From NCBI GenBank assembly GCA_902493585.1, contig CABUPZ010000009.1:1-58970 (forward strand): a stretch of DNA of 58,970 nucleotides, given 5' to 3'. The translations under genes were made by a program, and so were the position numbers. Position 1 is the stretch's first letter, and each line of letters starts with the position of its first letter. The stretch is from an uncultured Fusicatenibacter sp. Lineage in GTDB: Bacteria > Bacillota > Clostridia > Lachnospirales > Lachnospiraceae. The notes under the pieces were generated by a model. That model saw nothing but the letters and a program-made list of their open reading frames with translations. It made no database searches and was not told where the DNA came from. Positions 16,201 to 25,442 of this stretch are shown piece by piece.

Positions 16201-17589
16201 TCAATAGACGATTACCGGAAAACCATAGGAAACCACCTCATAAATCTGTCTCACCGCCTCCAGCGGCGTATTGACGCACCCATGGGAACCGTTGGTCAGA
16301 TAAATATCTCCGCCGAATGCCGATCTGGTCGTCAGGTCATGCAGTCCGATGGTCAGATCTTCACTGTAAGGAATCCAGTAATTCACATGGGCGGTATAGG
16401 ACGGTTCACCGGTTGCCGGATCGATCCTTCCTGTCATCGTATAATCGGTGGTCTTTCCTTTTACTTTCCAGACGCTGCCTCGCGGAGTTTCCGTTCCGTT
16501 GCTCACGTCTCCGGTCACCACCGGCGTCTCCACCAGCAGTTCTCCATCCACATAGCACCACATGGTCTGCTGATCAATGGAAATCTCCACATAGGAATTT
16601 CCGATATCGTTGGTTTCTCTGGATCTTGCGGAATTGGTATACGTTACCTCAAAGGTTCCCTGGGTTCCTGCCGCAATGGCGCTGGACAGGTTCTGCGCCG
16701 TGGTCGTCTCATCCATCAGCCATCCGTAGTCACCGCCGGACACCCGGACCGTACCGCCTCCGGATGTACGGAAAGTCCTTGTGGCTCCCTTGGTATTGTA
16801 TTTCTCGGCAAGAGAGCTGACATATTCCGTGATCTTCGCGGAATCGATGATGTCATTTCCATTTTCATCCTGCGTCACCCATGTCTTCAGAAGCGCCCCA
16901 TTGACAGTCTCCGTCCTTCCGCTTCCAAAATCCATCGTCAGGTTGGCGGATACCAGCTGATTCAGCTGATTGACTCTGGCATTCAGCGCCTCATCATCCT
17001 GATAAACGGACGGCTTCAGATAACATCCGCTGTCCGACAGATTCAGTTCCGTCTGTCCGCAGTCGATCGCTCCTTTTACCGCCTCCAGCAATTTCGCCCG
17101 GTCCAGCTGATTTCCTTCGACCTCCGGAACGATGGTATATCCATTCTCCGTATCGCCCACCGCAGCATCCTGGGGCGGCGTATAATTTCCTTCCTGCATA
17201 CACTGAAGACCGTCGATTGCTGCTTCCAGCGCGGCCTGAAGCTCATGCTCCTTGTCTGTGAACGTTTCCACAATCCACAGCCACGGATCCTGATCTTCCA
17301 GAAGCTGATCCACCTCCCTGTCATCCTTAAACGCAAGGCTGATCTGTTCCGCGGAAATACTCTCGGACGTACCGTCCATCCGGATCAGATTCAGAACATA
17401 ATCTTCCGTCTCCTGCGCCAGCTTTTCCTTTACTTCCTCCGCCGTCAATTCCGTACTGTCGATTCCGTTGATGGTCGTCCCGGAATAAAAGTATCTGCTG
17501 AAGTGCAGCGCATTGACAGCATAAGCGGCTATCATCAGGATCAGAAGAACACCTGCAAGGATCAGAAGGATTTTCTTCTTTTTTTTCAT
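16201..17589 (-). CDS. Membrane-anchored L,D-transpeptidase (YkuD) with PG-binding-4 domains
   Basis: Forms 3-3 crosslinks in, or attaches proteins to, peptidoglycan outside the membrane. 462 residues: cytoplasmic MKKKKK, a membrane anchor (ILLILAGVLLILMIAAYAV), a tandem of PG_binding_4-like domains (about 40-310) and the C-terminal YkuD domain with the catalytic signature NGSHGCVNTP (Cys nucleophile, His) and upstream GLHDL. Start at the ATG at 17589 with AAAGGGG ahead; an upstream in-frame extension to 17664 is unlikely. It sits 87 bp before greA. Confidence 0.92.
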   Translation of the reverse strand: MKKKKKILLILAGVLLILMIAAYAVNALHFSRYFYSGTTINGIDSTELTAEEVKEKLAQETEDYVLNLIRMDGTSESISAEQISLAFKDDREVDQLLEDQDPWLWIVETFTDKEHELQAALEAAIDGLQCMQEGNYTPPQDAAVGDTENGYTIVPEVEGNQLDRAKLLEAVKGAIDCGQTELNLSDSGCYLKPSVYQDDEALNARVNQLNQLVSANLTMDFGSGRTETVNGALLKTWVTQDENGNDIIDSAKITEYVSSLAEKYNTKGATRTFRTSGGGTVRVSGGDYGWLMDETTTAQNLSSAIAAGTQGTFEVTYTNSARSRETNDIGNSYVEISIDQQTMWCYVDGELLVETPVVTGDVSNGTETPRGSVWKVKGKTTDYTMTGRIDPATGEPSYTAHVNYWIPYSEDLTIGLHDLTTRSAFGGDIYLTNGSHGCVNTPLEAVRQIYEVVSYGFPVIVY

Positions 17590-17702
17590 TCGTATCTTAC
17601 CCCTTTTCTTAATTCTTTTCCCCTCAAGATCGCTATGATCAAACTGTAGCCGATTATACCACATCTTTTTGCAGAAAATTTAACAATCCTGCGACAAAAG
17701 CA

Positions 17703-18386
17703 TTAAATTTTTAACGTTTTATGTTGCGATAATGCGTCTTTGTAAAGAATCTCCCCGTCGAGAACTGCAAAATACAGCTCCTCCACTTCCCTCATTCGCG
17801 CCCTGCCGTTGGTTCCCTCGGTGATCTTTGCCTTCATCTGCTCCACCTGCCCCTTCGGAAGCAGCACCTGCATGGTCACCTTATCCGTATATTCCGTATC
17901 CAGAACCGGAATCTTATCCTCCGCCAGCAGATACTGGATCTTGCCGATCCCATTGTAATCCGACTGGATTTCCATCCGGACGCCATATTTCTTATCAATG
18001 ATCCTGCTGTTCGCCAGCCCCTCCTGAACTGCCTTGGAATAAGCCCGCACCAGTCCTCCGGTTCCCAGCAGCGTTCCGCCGAAATACCTTGTCACGATCA
18101 CGATCACATTGGTGATCTCTTCTCCCAGCAGCACATCCAACATCGGCCGTCCCGCCGTTCCCGACGGTTCCCCGTCGTCACTGCACCGGACGGTTTCCCG
18201 CCGTTCCCCGATCACATAGGCAAAACAGTTATGGGTAGCGTCCCAGTACTTCTTCCTCGCCGCCTCCAGAACCTCCAGCGCTTCCTCCTCCGATTCCACC
18301 AGGCGCACCGTAGCAATAAACCGCGATTTCTTCTCCACGATCTCCCCGACGCCTCCCTGATAAACCGTCCGCAACTGTTCCATCAT
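17703..18386 (-). CDS. YigZ/IMPACT-family protein
   Basis: About 227 residues with the UPF0029 N-terminal domain (VGEIVEKKSRFIATVRLVES, DDGEPSGTAGRP, VTRYFGGTLLGTGGLVRAYS) and the DUF1949-like C-terminal domain. YigZ proteins are related to eukaryotic IMPACT and are linked to translation or ribosome stress, without a settled biochemical role. Several starts are possible (TTG 18410, ATG 18398, ATG 18386). I favour 18386, where GGAG lies six bases upstream and the product begins as in other members. Confidence 0.92.
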   Translation of the reverse strand: MMEQLRTVYQGGVGEIVEKKSRFIATVRLVESEEEALEVLEAARKKYWDATHNCFAYVIGERRETVRCSDDGEPSGTAGRPMLDVLLGEEITNVIVIVTRYFGGTLLGTGGLVRAYSKAVQEGLANSRIIDKKYGVRMEIQSDYNGIGKIQYLLAEDKIPVLDTEYTDKVTMQVLLPKGQVEQMKAKITEGTNGRARMREVEELYFAVLDGEILYKDALSQHKTLKI

Positions 18387-18410
18387 AACAAACTCCATTC
18401 CGCCGCCCAA

Positions 18411-18736
18411 TCAGGCAGCCTTAACACTTCCAACAGGCCAGTCTACCCATTCAGGCAGCCTTAACCTATTACCTAGAAATTATATCCCATCCCCCGTTTT
18501 CTGACAAGTCCCGTGTTTTCTACCGCCGACACAATACATTTTCCCCGCCAGACAACCACATCTCTTCTACAGCCGTCCCCGGCACAGACACCTCCTCTGT
18601 CCTGGGATGTTTTCGTCCGCCTCGCTTCACTCCACAAATTGTGAACTTTTTATTTTTGACTTTTCTTACCCGTTCATATTTGATATAATGCGAATATGGT
18701 TATACTTACCATAAAGGTTGTATAAGGAGGAACGAT
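18411..18736. other. Intergenic region with a direct repeat and the PBP promoter
   Basis: Holds two copies of TCAGGCAGCCTTAAC (18411-18425 and 18450-18464; 39 bp apart) near the yigZ start. At 18681-18689 there is an extended -10 element TGATATAAT, 48 bp before the penicillin-binding-protein gene. Nothing else recognisable. Confidence 0.5.
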
Positions 18737-21340
18737 ATGAATTTTGGAAAAAAAAGTGTCGCCGACAAGCGTGACAAGCTGACTTCTGCCAATGCCAAAA
18801 CCGGGCGGTCTGCAGGTGTCTATGCGCTGCGGACCGGCTTTTTTCTTCTGCTTCTTCTGGTGGTGGTGATTGTCAGCCTTGCCGTTGGAATCCTGCGCGG
18901 ACTGATTGCCAGCGCCCCGGATATTTCAGACGTGAATATCATGCCTCTTGGAAACGCTTCTTTTATCTATGACGCGGACGGCAATGAGCTTCAGAAGCTG
19001 ACCGGCGCCGGCGGAAACCGTATTTCGATTTCCATCGACGAGATCCCTCTGAACATGCAGCACGCGATCGTAGCGATCGAAGACGAACGTTTCTATGAGC
19101 ATAACGGAATAGACCCCAGCGGTATCCTGCGGGCTGCTGTCGTAGGTGTTACAAACGGCTTCAACTTCACAGAAGGCGCCAGCACCATCACCCAGCAGCT
19201 TCTGAAAAACAATGTTTTCACAGACTGGATGGACGAAAACACGCTGGAACGTTTCCGGCGTAAGTTCCAGGAACAGTATCTGGCGCTCGAGCTGGAAAAA
19301 TATCTGACGGAGCAGGGCGAAGACACAAAAAGCGTTATTCTTGAAAATTACCTGAATACCATCAATCTCGGAAGCGGCTGCTACGGCGTCCAGACGGCAT
19401 CCCAGACTTATTTCGGCAAGGATGCCAAGGATCTGAACCTTTCCGAATGCGCGGTGCTCGCCGCGATCCCTCAGGCTCCTACCCGGTATAATCCGCGAAC
19501 CCATCCGGAAAACAATCAGAAACGCCGGGACCGTGTGCTGAACAACATGCTGGAACAGGGCTATATCACCCAGGCGGAATATGAGGAAGCGCTCAATGAC
19601 AACGTTTACGAGCGGATCCAGATGCAGAGCCAGTTTGAGGAAGAGGAAACCCCTTATTCCTATTTTAATGACGAAGTTATCTCCCAGGTGATCAACGACC
19701 TGATGGTTCAGAAGGGTTATACAGAAGTCCAGGCGCAGAACGCGGTTTACAGCAGCGGTCTGCATATCTACACCACACAGGACTCCTGGATCCAGTCCGT
19801 ACTGGATGAAGAATTCCAGAATCCCGACAATTACCCACCGGATACCCAGGTGGGACTGGACTGGGCGCTGACCGTCACCCATTCTGATGAAACGGTCCAG
19901 AATTACAGCAAGGAAATGATGCAGCTTTTCTTCCGCAATGACGATCCGGAATTTGACCTTCTGTTCGATTCCCAGGAAGAGGCCCAGAGCTATATCGATG
20001 CTTATAAAGCCTCCATTCTGGCTGAGGGAGACACGATCACTGCCGAGCGGGCTGATTTTACCATGCAGCCTCAGGCATGCATGACCATCATCGACCAGTC
20101 CACCGGTTATGTAAAGGCGCTCGTCGGAGGCCTCGGAGAGAAGACTGCCAGTCTGACCCTGAACCGTGCGACGGACAGTTACCGTCAGCCGGGGTCTTCT
20201 TTCAAACCACTTGCCGCTTACGGTCCTGCGCTGGATACCGGCGCGATCACCCTTTCCACGGTGATCGAGGACGAGCCATACACCTATGAGGACGGTACTC
20301 CGGTCCGCAACGCAGACGGCAGATACCACGGAAATGTAACCGTACGCGAAGCAATTATACATTCCTACAATATTCCGGCGGTCAAAGTCCTGACGGAAAT
20401 CACGCCGGAGACAGGATACAATTATCTGACAAAATTCAGATTTTCTCAGCTTCTGCCATCCGAGAGCAGCCATCAGTCCATCGCCCTCGGCGGTCTGACC
20501 AACGGTGTCAGCAATCTGGAATTGACCGGCGCCTACGCGGCAATCGCCAACGGAGGAACCTACAACCAGCCGATCCTGTACACCAAAGTGACAGACAGCG
20601 ACGGCAATGTGATCCTCGACAACACCAACCGCCAGAGTACCCAGGTCTTCCGCGAAAGCACCGCATATCTGCTGACCAGCGCGATGGAAGACGTTGTGGA
20701 AAGAGGTACCGGAACCGCCTGCCAGATCGACGGCATGGCTGTCGCCGGAAAAACGGGTACCACCAACGATTACACGAACCTGGTGTTCGCGGGCTTCACC
20801 CCTTACTACACTGCCGCTATCTGGACCGGATACGACGTCCAGGCGGAGATCCCGGCAAGCAACCGGAGTTTCCACAGGGAATTGTGGCAGAAGGTAATGG
20901 AGCGGATCCACGAAGACCTTCCGGAAAAAGAATTCGAAATGCCTGCGACGGTGAAAGAAGTCAGCATCTGCAGCGAGACAGGACTCCTGGCACGCTCCAG
21001 CTGCGATGCAGTTACAGAATACTATGCGGTATCGGATGTTCCGACCAAACGCTGTGCCGGCCACTATGTAGCGCCGCCAGCCCCAACGGCAACTCCGACG
21101 CCTTCGGTAACTCCAACACCTTCCGTAACTCCGGCCCCTGGCGAAACCGATCCTTCGGCGTCTGACCAGCCGACGACTCCTGAAGTTACACAGGCACCGG
21201 AAGCGACGCAGCCTCCGGCAGCCACTGAAGCGCCAGCGGTCACACAGCCTCCGGCAGCCACCGAAGCGCCGGCAGCGACTGATCAGCCGGTAGCAGCTGA
21301 AACGTCGGCGGCTGCTCCGGTTTCCGCCGGCGGAGCCTGA
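18737..21340 (+). CDS. Class A penicillin-binding protein (glycosyltransferase/transpeptidase)
   Basis: Bifunctional peptidoglycan synthase. A cytoplasmic N-terminus (1-30) and one anchor (TGFFLLLLLVVVIVSLAVGI) are followed by a GT51 domain with catalytic Glu115 in AIEDERFYEH and GASTITQQLLKN. The transpeptidase domain has Ser487-x-x-Lys490 (GSSFKP), Ser543-Tyr-Asn545 and Lys672-Thr-Gly. The last about 95 residues are a Pro/Thr/Ala-rich disordered tail with TPTPSVTP and TQPPAATEAPA repeats. 867 residues, typical for Firmicutes PBP1. AAGGAGG precedes the ATG and an extended -10 promoter lies 48 bp upstream. Monocistronic, ending at a strong terminator. Confidence 0.95.
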   Translation: MNFGKKSVADKRDKLTSANAKTGRSAGVYALRTGFFLLLLLVVVIVSLAVGILRGLIASAPDISDVNIMPLGNASFIYDADGNELQKLTGAGGNRISISIDEIPLNMQHAIVAIEDERFYEHNGIDPSGILRAAVVGVTNGFNFTEGASTITQQLLKNNVFTDWMDENTLERFRRKFQEQYLALELEKYLTEQGEDTKSVILENYLNTINLGSGCYGVQTASQTYFGKDAKDLNLSECAVLAAIPQAPTRYNPRTHPENNQKRRDRVLNNMLEQGYITQAEYEEALNDNVYERIQMQSQFEEEETPYSYFNDEVISQVINDLMVQKGYTEVQAQNAVYSSGLHIYTTQDSWIQSVLDEEFQNPDNYPPDTQVGLDWALTVTHSDETVQNYSKEMMQLFFRNDDPEFDLLFDSQEEAQSYIDAYKASILAEGDTITAERADFTMQPQACMTIIDQSTGYVKALVGGLGEKTASLTLNRATDSYRQPGSSFKPLAAYGPALDTGAITLSTVIEDEPYTYEDGTPVRNADGRYHGNVTVREAIIHSYNIPAVKVLTEITPETGYNYLTKFRFSQLLPSESSHQSIALGGLTNGVSNLELTGAYAAIANGGTYNQPILYTKVTDSDGNVILDNTNRQSTQVFRESTAYLLTSAMEDVVERGTGTACQIDGMAVAGKTGTTNDYTNLVFAGFTPYYTAAIWTGYDVQAEIPASNRSFHRELWQKVMERIHEDLPEKEFEMPATVKEVSICSETGLLARSSCDAVTEYYAVSDVPTKRCAGHYVAPPAPTATPTPSVTPTPSVTPAPGETDPSASDQPTTPEVTQAPEATQPPAATEAPAVTQPPAATEAPAATDQPVAAETSAAAPVSAGGA

Positions 21341-21390
21341 TCTTCCCCTGCCGAGCAGATTTGGGATTTGCACCCGCCGGAAACATGTGC

Positions 21391-21464
21391 CGCGGTAAGC
21401 AAAAAAGGCTTGCACGTTCAGATTTTGAAAACCTGAACGTGCAAGCCTCTTTTTCGCTTACCGC
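21391..21464. terminator. Strong bidirectional terminator
   Basis: A perfect 16-bp stem (AGGCTTGCACGTTCAG at 21406-21421 with its complement at 21433-21448) is flanked by A6 on the left and T5 on the right. An outer CGGTAAGC/GCTTACCG pair extends the dyad. It separates the converging PBP and glucokinase genes. Confidence 0.9.
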
Positions 21465-21483
21465 TCCATGTTCCGACGACCGC

Positions 21484-22422
21484 TTATCCCAGCGCCAGTT
21501 TTGCAGCTCCATAGATTCCCGCATCATTTCCAAGCTCCGCCAGCACGATCGGCGTTTCCTTACAGGAAATGAACGCATCCCTCCGGTAATATTTCTTCAC
21601 GCCATCGACCAGAATTTCCCCTGCTTTGGAGACACCTCCGCCGATGACAATAACCTCCGGATCTACCACACACGCAAAGATCGCAAGGGCATTTCCAAGA
21701 TAAGCAGAAACCTCCTCGACGATCGCTGTCGCCGCCTCGTCTCCTGCTTTCAGCGCATCATAAACAGATTTTGCCGAAATACGCTCCGGATTCAGCATGG
21801 TTTTTCCCTGATAGGTCGCAAGATACCGTCTTGCGAGGCGGACAATTCCCGTTGCGGAAGCCATCTGTTCCAGGCAGCCGCGGTTTCCGCAGTTGCAGAC
21901 AGCAGTTTCCGTCGGATCCACGCAGGCATGTCCGATCTCACCGCCGGCTCCGTGGGCTCCGGCTACGATCTTGCCGTCCACGATAATTCCTCCGCCGACG
22001 CCGGTGCCAAGGGTCACCATGATCAGGTTTTTCGTGCCGCGTCCGCCGCCGCCCCACATCTCTCCGAGGGCCGCCGCATTGGCGTCATTCGCAGCCTTTA
22101 CCGGGATTCCGCCCAGTGCGCCGCCCAGCTCAGCGACAATATCCTTATACCCCCAGTTCAGGTTGACCGCCACCGCAATCTCACCTTTTTCGTTGACCGG
22201 TCCGGGAAGATCGATTCCAACACCGGCCACATCTTCCTTTGCGATTCCTTTTTCTTCAATCTTCTTCAGAACCGTCTTGGCCACGTCAGGAAGGATCTGA
22301 TCCCCGTTATTCTCTGTCCTGGTGGGAATCTCCCACTTTTCCAGCAGCGTTCCGTCCGCCTGAAAAAGTCCGCATTTAATCGTTGTTCCGCCTACATCAA
22401 TACCAAATACATAGTCCTTCAT
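21484..22422 (-). CDS. glcK: ROK-family glucokinase
   Basis: Phosphorylates glucose with ATP. 312 residues: phosphate-binding FGIDVGGTTIKCGLF, catalytic Asp in KAANDANAAALGE, the glycine-rich MVTLGTGVGGGI, and the ROK zinc site (GEIGHACVDP ... CNCGNRGCLE, His plus three Cys). The C-terminus GNDAGIYGAAKLAL is typical. It lies 5 bp after hprK, so uvrC-hprK-glcK probably form an operon that joins glucose entry with carbon-catabolite signalling. A paralogous ROK domain is fused to phosphomannose isomerase at 35728. Confidence 0.94.
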   Translation of the reverse strand: MKDYVFGIDVGGTTIKCGLFQADGTLLEKWEIPTRTENNGDQILPDVAKTVLKKIEEKGIAKEDVAGVGIDLPGPVNEKGEIAVAVNLNWGYKDIVAELGGALGGIPVKAANDANAAALGEMWGGGGRGTKNLIMVTLGTGVGGGIIVDGKIVAGAHGAGGEIGHACVDPTETAVCNCGNRGCLEQMASATGIVRLARRYLATYQGKTMLNPERISAKSVYDALKAGDEAATAIVEEVSAYLGNALAIFACVVDPEVIVIGGGVSKAGEILVDGVKKYYRRDAFISCKETPIVLAELGNDAGIYGAAKLALG

Positions 22423-22427
22423 CGCTC

Positions 22428-23366
22428 TTATCTGTCTCCTTCTCTTTTTTTGACCAGATTTGCCTGTACACGTTTGTACAGTTCCTGAGCCGCATTATAA
22501 CCCATCTTTTTCTGTCTGTGGTTAACCGCTGCCGCTTCTACAATGATCGCCAGATTCCGTCCCGGACGGATCGGCAGAGAGTGGCAGACAACCTTGTTGC
22601 CAAGGAATTCGATATATTCCTCTTCCAGACCCAGACGGTCATACTCTTTATCTTTGTCCCATTCCTCCAGCTTGATCACCAGATCGATGGACTGTGTATC
22701 TTTTACGCTCTCAACACCGTACAGCGATTTTACGTCGATGATTCCGATGCCGCGCAGTTCGATAAAATGCCGGGTAATGTCCGGAGCGGAACCCACCAGC
22801 GTCACATCGCTCACACGGCTGATCTCCACCACGTCGTCGCTGACGAGACGATGTCCGCGCTTCAGCAGTTCCAGGGCTGCCTCGCTCTTTCCGATCCCGC
22901 TCTCTCCCATGATCAGGACACCTTCGCCGAAAACATCCACCAGCACACCGTGGATGGAAATCATCGGCGCGAGCTTTACGCCCAGCCACCGGATAATCTC
23001 CGCCATAAAAGAAGATGTCTGTTTTTCCACGCCGAGGGCCGGCACTTGATATTTTTCGCACAGGCTCAGGATCTCCTGTCCCGGCCGCATGTTGGTTGTA
23101 AAAATGACACATGGAATCTTTCTGGACACAAAATCCTCAAACATTTTCACACGCACCTCTTCCTCCAGGTGCTGCAGATAGGAAAATTCCACATAACCGA
23201 TGATCTGCACCCGCTCATTGGCAAAATGCTCATAATATCCGGTCAGCTGAAGCGCCGGACGATTGATATCCGGGGTGGCGATCTGCACGTCATCCATGTC
23301 CACATCCGGTGTCAGATTTTTCAAATTCAGTTCTTCTACCAGAGTTGTTAAACCGATTGTCTTCAT
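22428..23366 (-). CDS. hprK: HPr kinase/phosphorylase
   Basis: Phosphorylates HPr at its regulatory serine, the input signal of CcpA-mediated catabolite control. 312 residues: N-terminal HprK domain (about 1-130), Walker A GESGIGKSE, the following ALELLKRGHRLVSDDVVE with catalytic acidic residues, the HprK signature around IELRGIGIIDV, and a C-terminal basic helix. Full length. Located between uvrC and glcK on the same strand. Confidence 0.96.
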   Translation of the reverse strand: MKTIGLTTLVEELNLKNLTPDVDMDDVQIATPDINRPALQLTGYYEHFANERVQIIGYVEFSYLQHLEEEVRVKMFEDFVSRKIPCVIFTTNMRPGQEILSLCEKYQVPALGVEKQTSSFMAEIIRWLGVKLAPMISIHGVLVDVFGEGVLIMGESGIGKSEAALELLKRGHRLVSDDVVEISRVSDVTLVGSAPDITRHFIELRGIGIIDVKSLYGVESVKDTQSIDLVIKLEEWDKDKEYDRLGLEEEYIEFLGNKVVCHSLPIRPGRNLAIIVEAAAVNHRQKKMGYNAAQELYKRVQANLVKKREGDR

Positions 23367-23474
23367 ACCCTTCTCCTTCCAGGGAAATCCCCGTTTTTTC
23401 CGCCGGTTTTCCGCGGTTCTGCATCACACGGCATCCGGCTGTTTTTATCATTTTATCACAGGAAAACCAGTGAT

Positions 23475-25307
23475 TCAATGGTGAAAAAATTCATATACCT
23501 GGCGTGCCGCCCGGGCGTTCATCGACGGAATCTTGCTCAGTTCTTCCTCACTGGCATTCCGCACATCCTCCAGGCTCTGGAAATGGCGCATCAGCGCCTT
23601 CCTCCTGCTCGGACCGATCCCCGGGATATCGTCCAGGATCGAATGTACCTGCCCCTTGCTTCTCAGCAGCCGGTGATATTCGATGGCAAACCGGTGCGCC
23701 TCATCCTGGATCCGCGTGATCAGCTTAAAGCCTTCGCTGTTCCTGTCAATGGGGATTTCCACGTTCTGATAATACAGCCCGCGGGTCCGGTGCTTATCGT
23801 CCTTGACCATACCGCAGACCGGAACGGAAAGCCCCAGCCGGTCCAGCACTTCCAGCGCCACATTCACCTGGCCGCGTCCGCCGTCCATCATGATCAGATC
23901 CGGCAGCCGTTCAAACCCGCTGTCCTCCTGAATGCCTCTCTGGAACCTTCGCCCAAGGACTTCTTCCATACTTGCGTAATCGTTCGGTCCCTGCACCGAC
24001 TTGATCCGGAACTTCCGGTAATCCGCACGTTTTGGTCTGCCTTTCTCATAGACCACCATAGAGCCTACCGACTGGAAACCGCTGATATTGGAAATATCGT
24101 ATGCCTCGATCCGTTCCAGTCCCGGAAGATCCAGCCAGTCGGAAATCTCCTTCATCGCGCCGAGGGTACGGCTTTCCTCCCGTTTGATCCTTTCCCGGTC
24201 CTGGTTCAGGACGATCTGGGCATTCCGCTCCGCAAGTTCCACCAGCTTTTCTTTGGAACCTTTTTTCGGAACCCGGATATAAACACGGCCGCCTCGTTTT
24301 TTCCCCAGATACTCTTCCATCAGCTCCCGCTCTTCGATCTCCTCAGAGATCATCAGCTCCCTTGGAACAAACGGAGTTCCCGCATAAAACTGCTTGATAA
24401 AACTGAGGAGCACCTGAGCGCTGGTATCCTCCTCTCCGATATGGAGATAATAATGCTCTCTTCCGATGAGTTTTCCCGAACGGATAAAGAAAATCTGCGC
24501 CACCGCATCCTTCTGATCCATCGCCAGGGCGATCACATCCTTGTCCTCACTGTCACTGTTGGTGATCTTCTGGCGCTCGCCGATCCTGCGGATGTTGTCG
24601 ATCATATCCCGGTATTCCTTGGCTTTCTCAAAATTCATCGCCTCGGATTCCTGCATCATTTTTTCGTGCAGGTCCTTGATGATATCCTTGAAATTTCCGT
24701 TGAGAAAATCCAGCGCCTGCCGGATCTGTGCCTGATATTCTTCTTTCGTCACATATCCCTGACAGGGCGCCTTGCACTGATGGATATGGTAATACAGGCA
24801 AGGGCGGTCTTTTCCCTGATCCCGCGGCAGTTTTTTGCTGCACACTCTTATCTGATAAAGTTTACGGATCAGTTCCACCGTCTCCTTGACCGCAAGTCCG
24901 CTGGTGTACGGTCCGAAATATTTCGCCTTGTCCTTTTTCATCGTCCGCGCGATCAGGATGCGTGGATAATCTTCCTGAACGGTCACCTTGATAAACGGAT
25001 AGGATTTGTCATCCATCAGCATCGTATTGTATTTCGGCCGGTGTTCTTTGATCAGATTACATTCCAGCACCAGCGCTTCCAGCTCGGAGTCTGTGACAAT
25101 GTATTCAAAGTGATCGATCAGTGAGATCATCTGCTCGATCTTCGGTCCCCGGCGCTTTGCCCTGCTCTCCTGAAAATACTGACGGACACGGTTTTTCAGG
25201 GAAACTGCCTTTCCCACGTAAATGATCGTATCGTCCGCGTCGTGCATCAGATATACGCCAGGTTTGGCAGGGAGTTTTTTCAGTTCTTCTTCGATATCAA
25301 ATGCCAT
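23475..25307 (-). CDS. uvrC: Excinuclease ABC subunit C
   Basis: Makes both incisions in nucleotide excision repair. 610 residues: N-terminal GIY-YIG nuclease (GVYLMHDADDTIIYVGKAVS), UvrB-interacting UVR motif (around MMQESEAMNFEKAKEYRDMI), the RNase H-like endonuclease core (RIEAYDISNISGFQSVGSMV) and a C-terminal helix-hairpin-helix pair (DDIPGIGPSRRKALMRHF). AAGGAGATAACC precedes the ATG. It is the first gene of the probable uvrC-hprK-glcK transcript. Confidence 0.97.
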   Translation of the reverse strand: MAFDIEEELKKLPAKPGVYLMHDADDTIIYVGKAVSLKNRVRQYFQESRAKRRGPKIEQMISLIDHFEYIVTDSELEALVLECNLIKEHRPKYNTMLMDDKSYPFIKVTVQEDYPRILIARTMKKDKAKYFGPYTSGLAVKETVELIRKLYQIRVCSKKLPRDQGKDRPCLYYHIHQCKAPCQGYVTKEEYQAQIRQALDFLNGNFKDIIKDLHEKMMQESEAMNFEKAKEYRDMIDNIRRIGERQKITNSDSEDKDVIALAMDQKDAVAQIFFIRSGKLIGREHYYLHIGEEDTSAQVLLSFIKQFYAGTPFVPRELMISEEIEERELMEEYLGKKRGGRVYIRVPKKGSKEKLVELAERNAQIVLNQDRERIKREESRTLGAMKEISDWLDLPGLERIEAYDISNISGFQSVGSMVVYEKGRPKRADYRKFRIKSVQGPNDYASMEEVLGRRFQRGIQEDSGFERLPDLIMMDGGRGQVNVALEVLDRLGLSVPVCGMVKDDKHRTRGLYYQNVEIPIDRNSEGFKLITRIQDEAHRFAIEYHRLLRSKGQVHSILDDIPGIGPSRRKALMRHFQSLEDVRNASEEELSKIPSMNARAARQVYEFFHH

Positions 25308-25373
25308 GGTTATCTCCTTTCCGAATGTCTGCGACTATTCTAACATCGAATTCCCGGGATTGCAAGACACCCA

Positions 25374-25417
25374 AAAAAACAGGATTCACCGCTCCACAGC
25401 AGCAAATCCTGTTTTTT
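25374..25417. terminator. Bidirectional terminator between ftsH and uvrC
   Basis: AAAAAACAGGATT on the left pairs with AATCCTGTTTTTT on the right, with an 17-18-base loop. It would end the ftsH transcript on the minus strand. Confidence 0.8.
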
Positions 25418-25442
25418 TCTATTTCTTTTTCTTTCTCAGTTC

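Noticed and set aside
18926..21415. 829-codon open frame on the minus strand
   Set aside because: Antisense to the PBP gene; low-complexity Arg/Gly/Cys text and no ribosome site.
23478..25124. 548-codon open frame opposite uvrC
   Set aside because: Shadow of uvrC; no recognisable domain.
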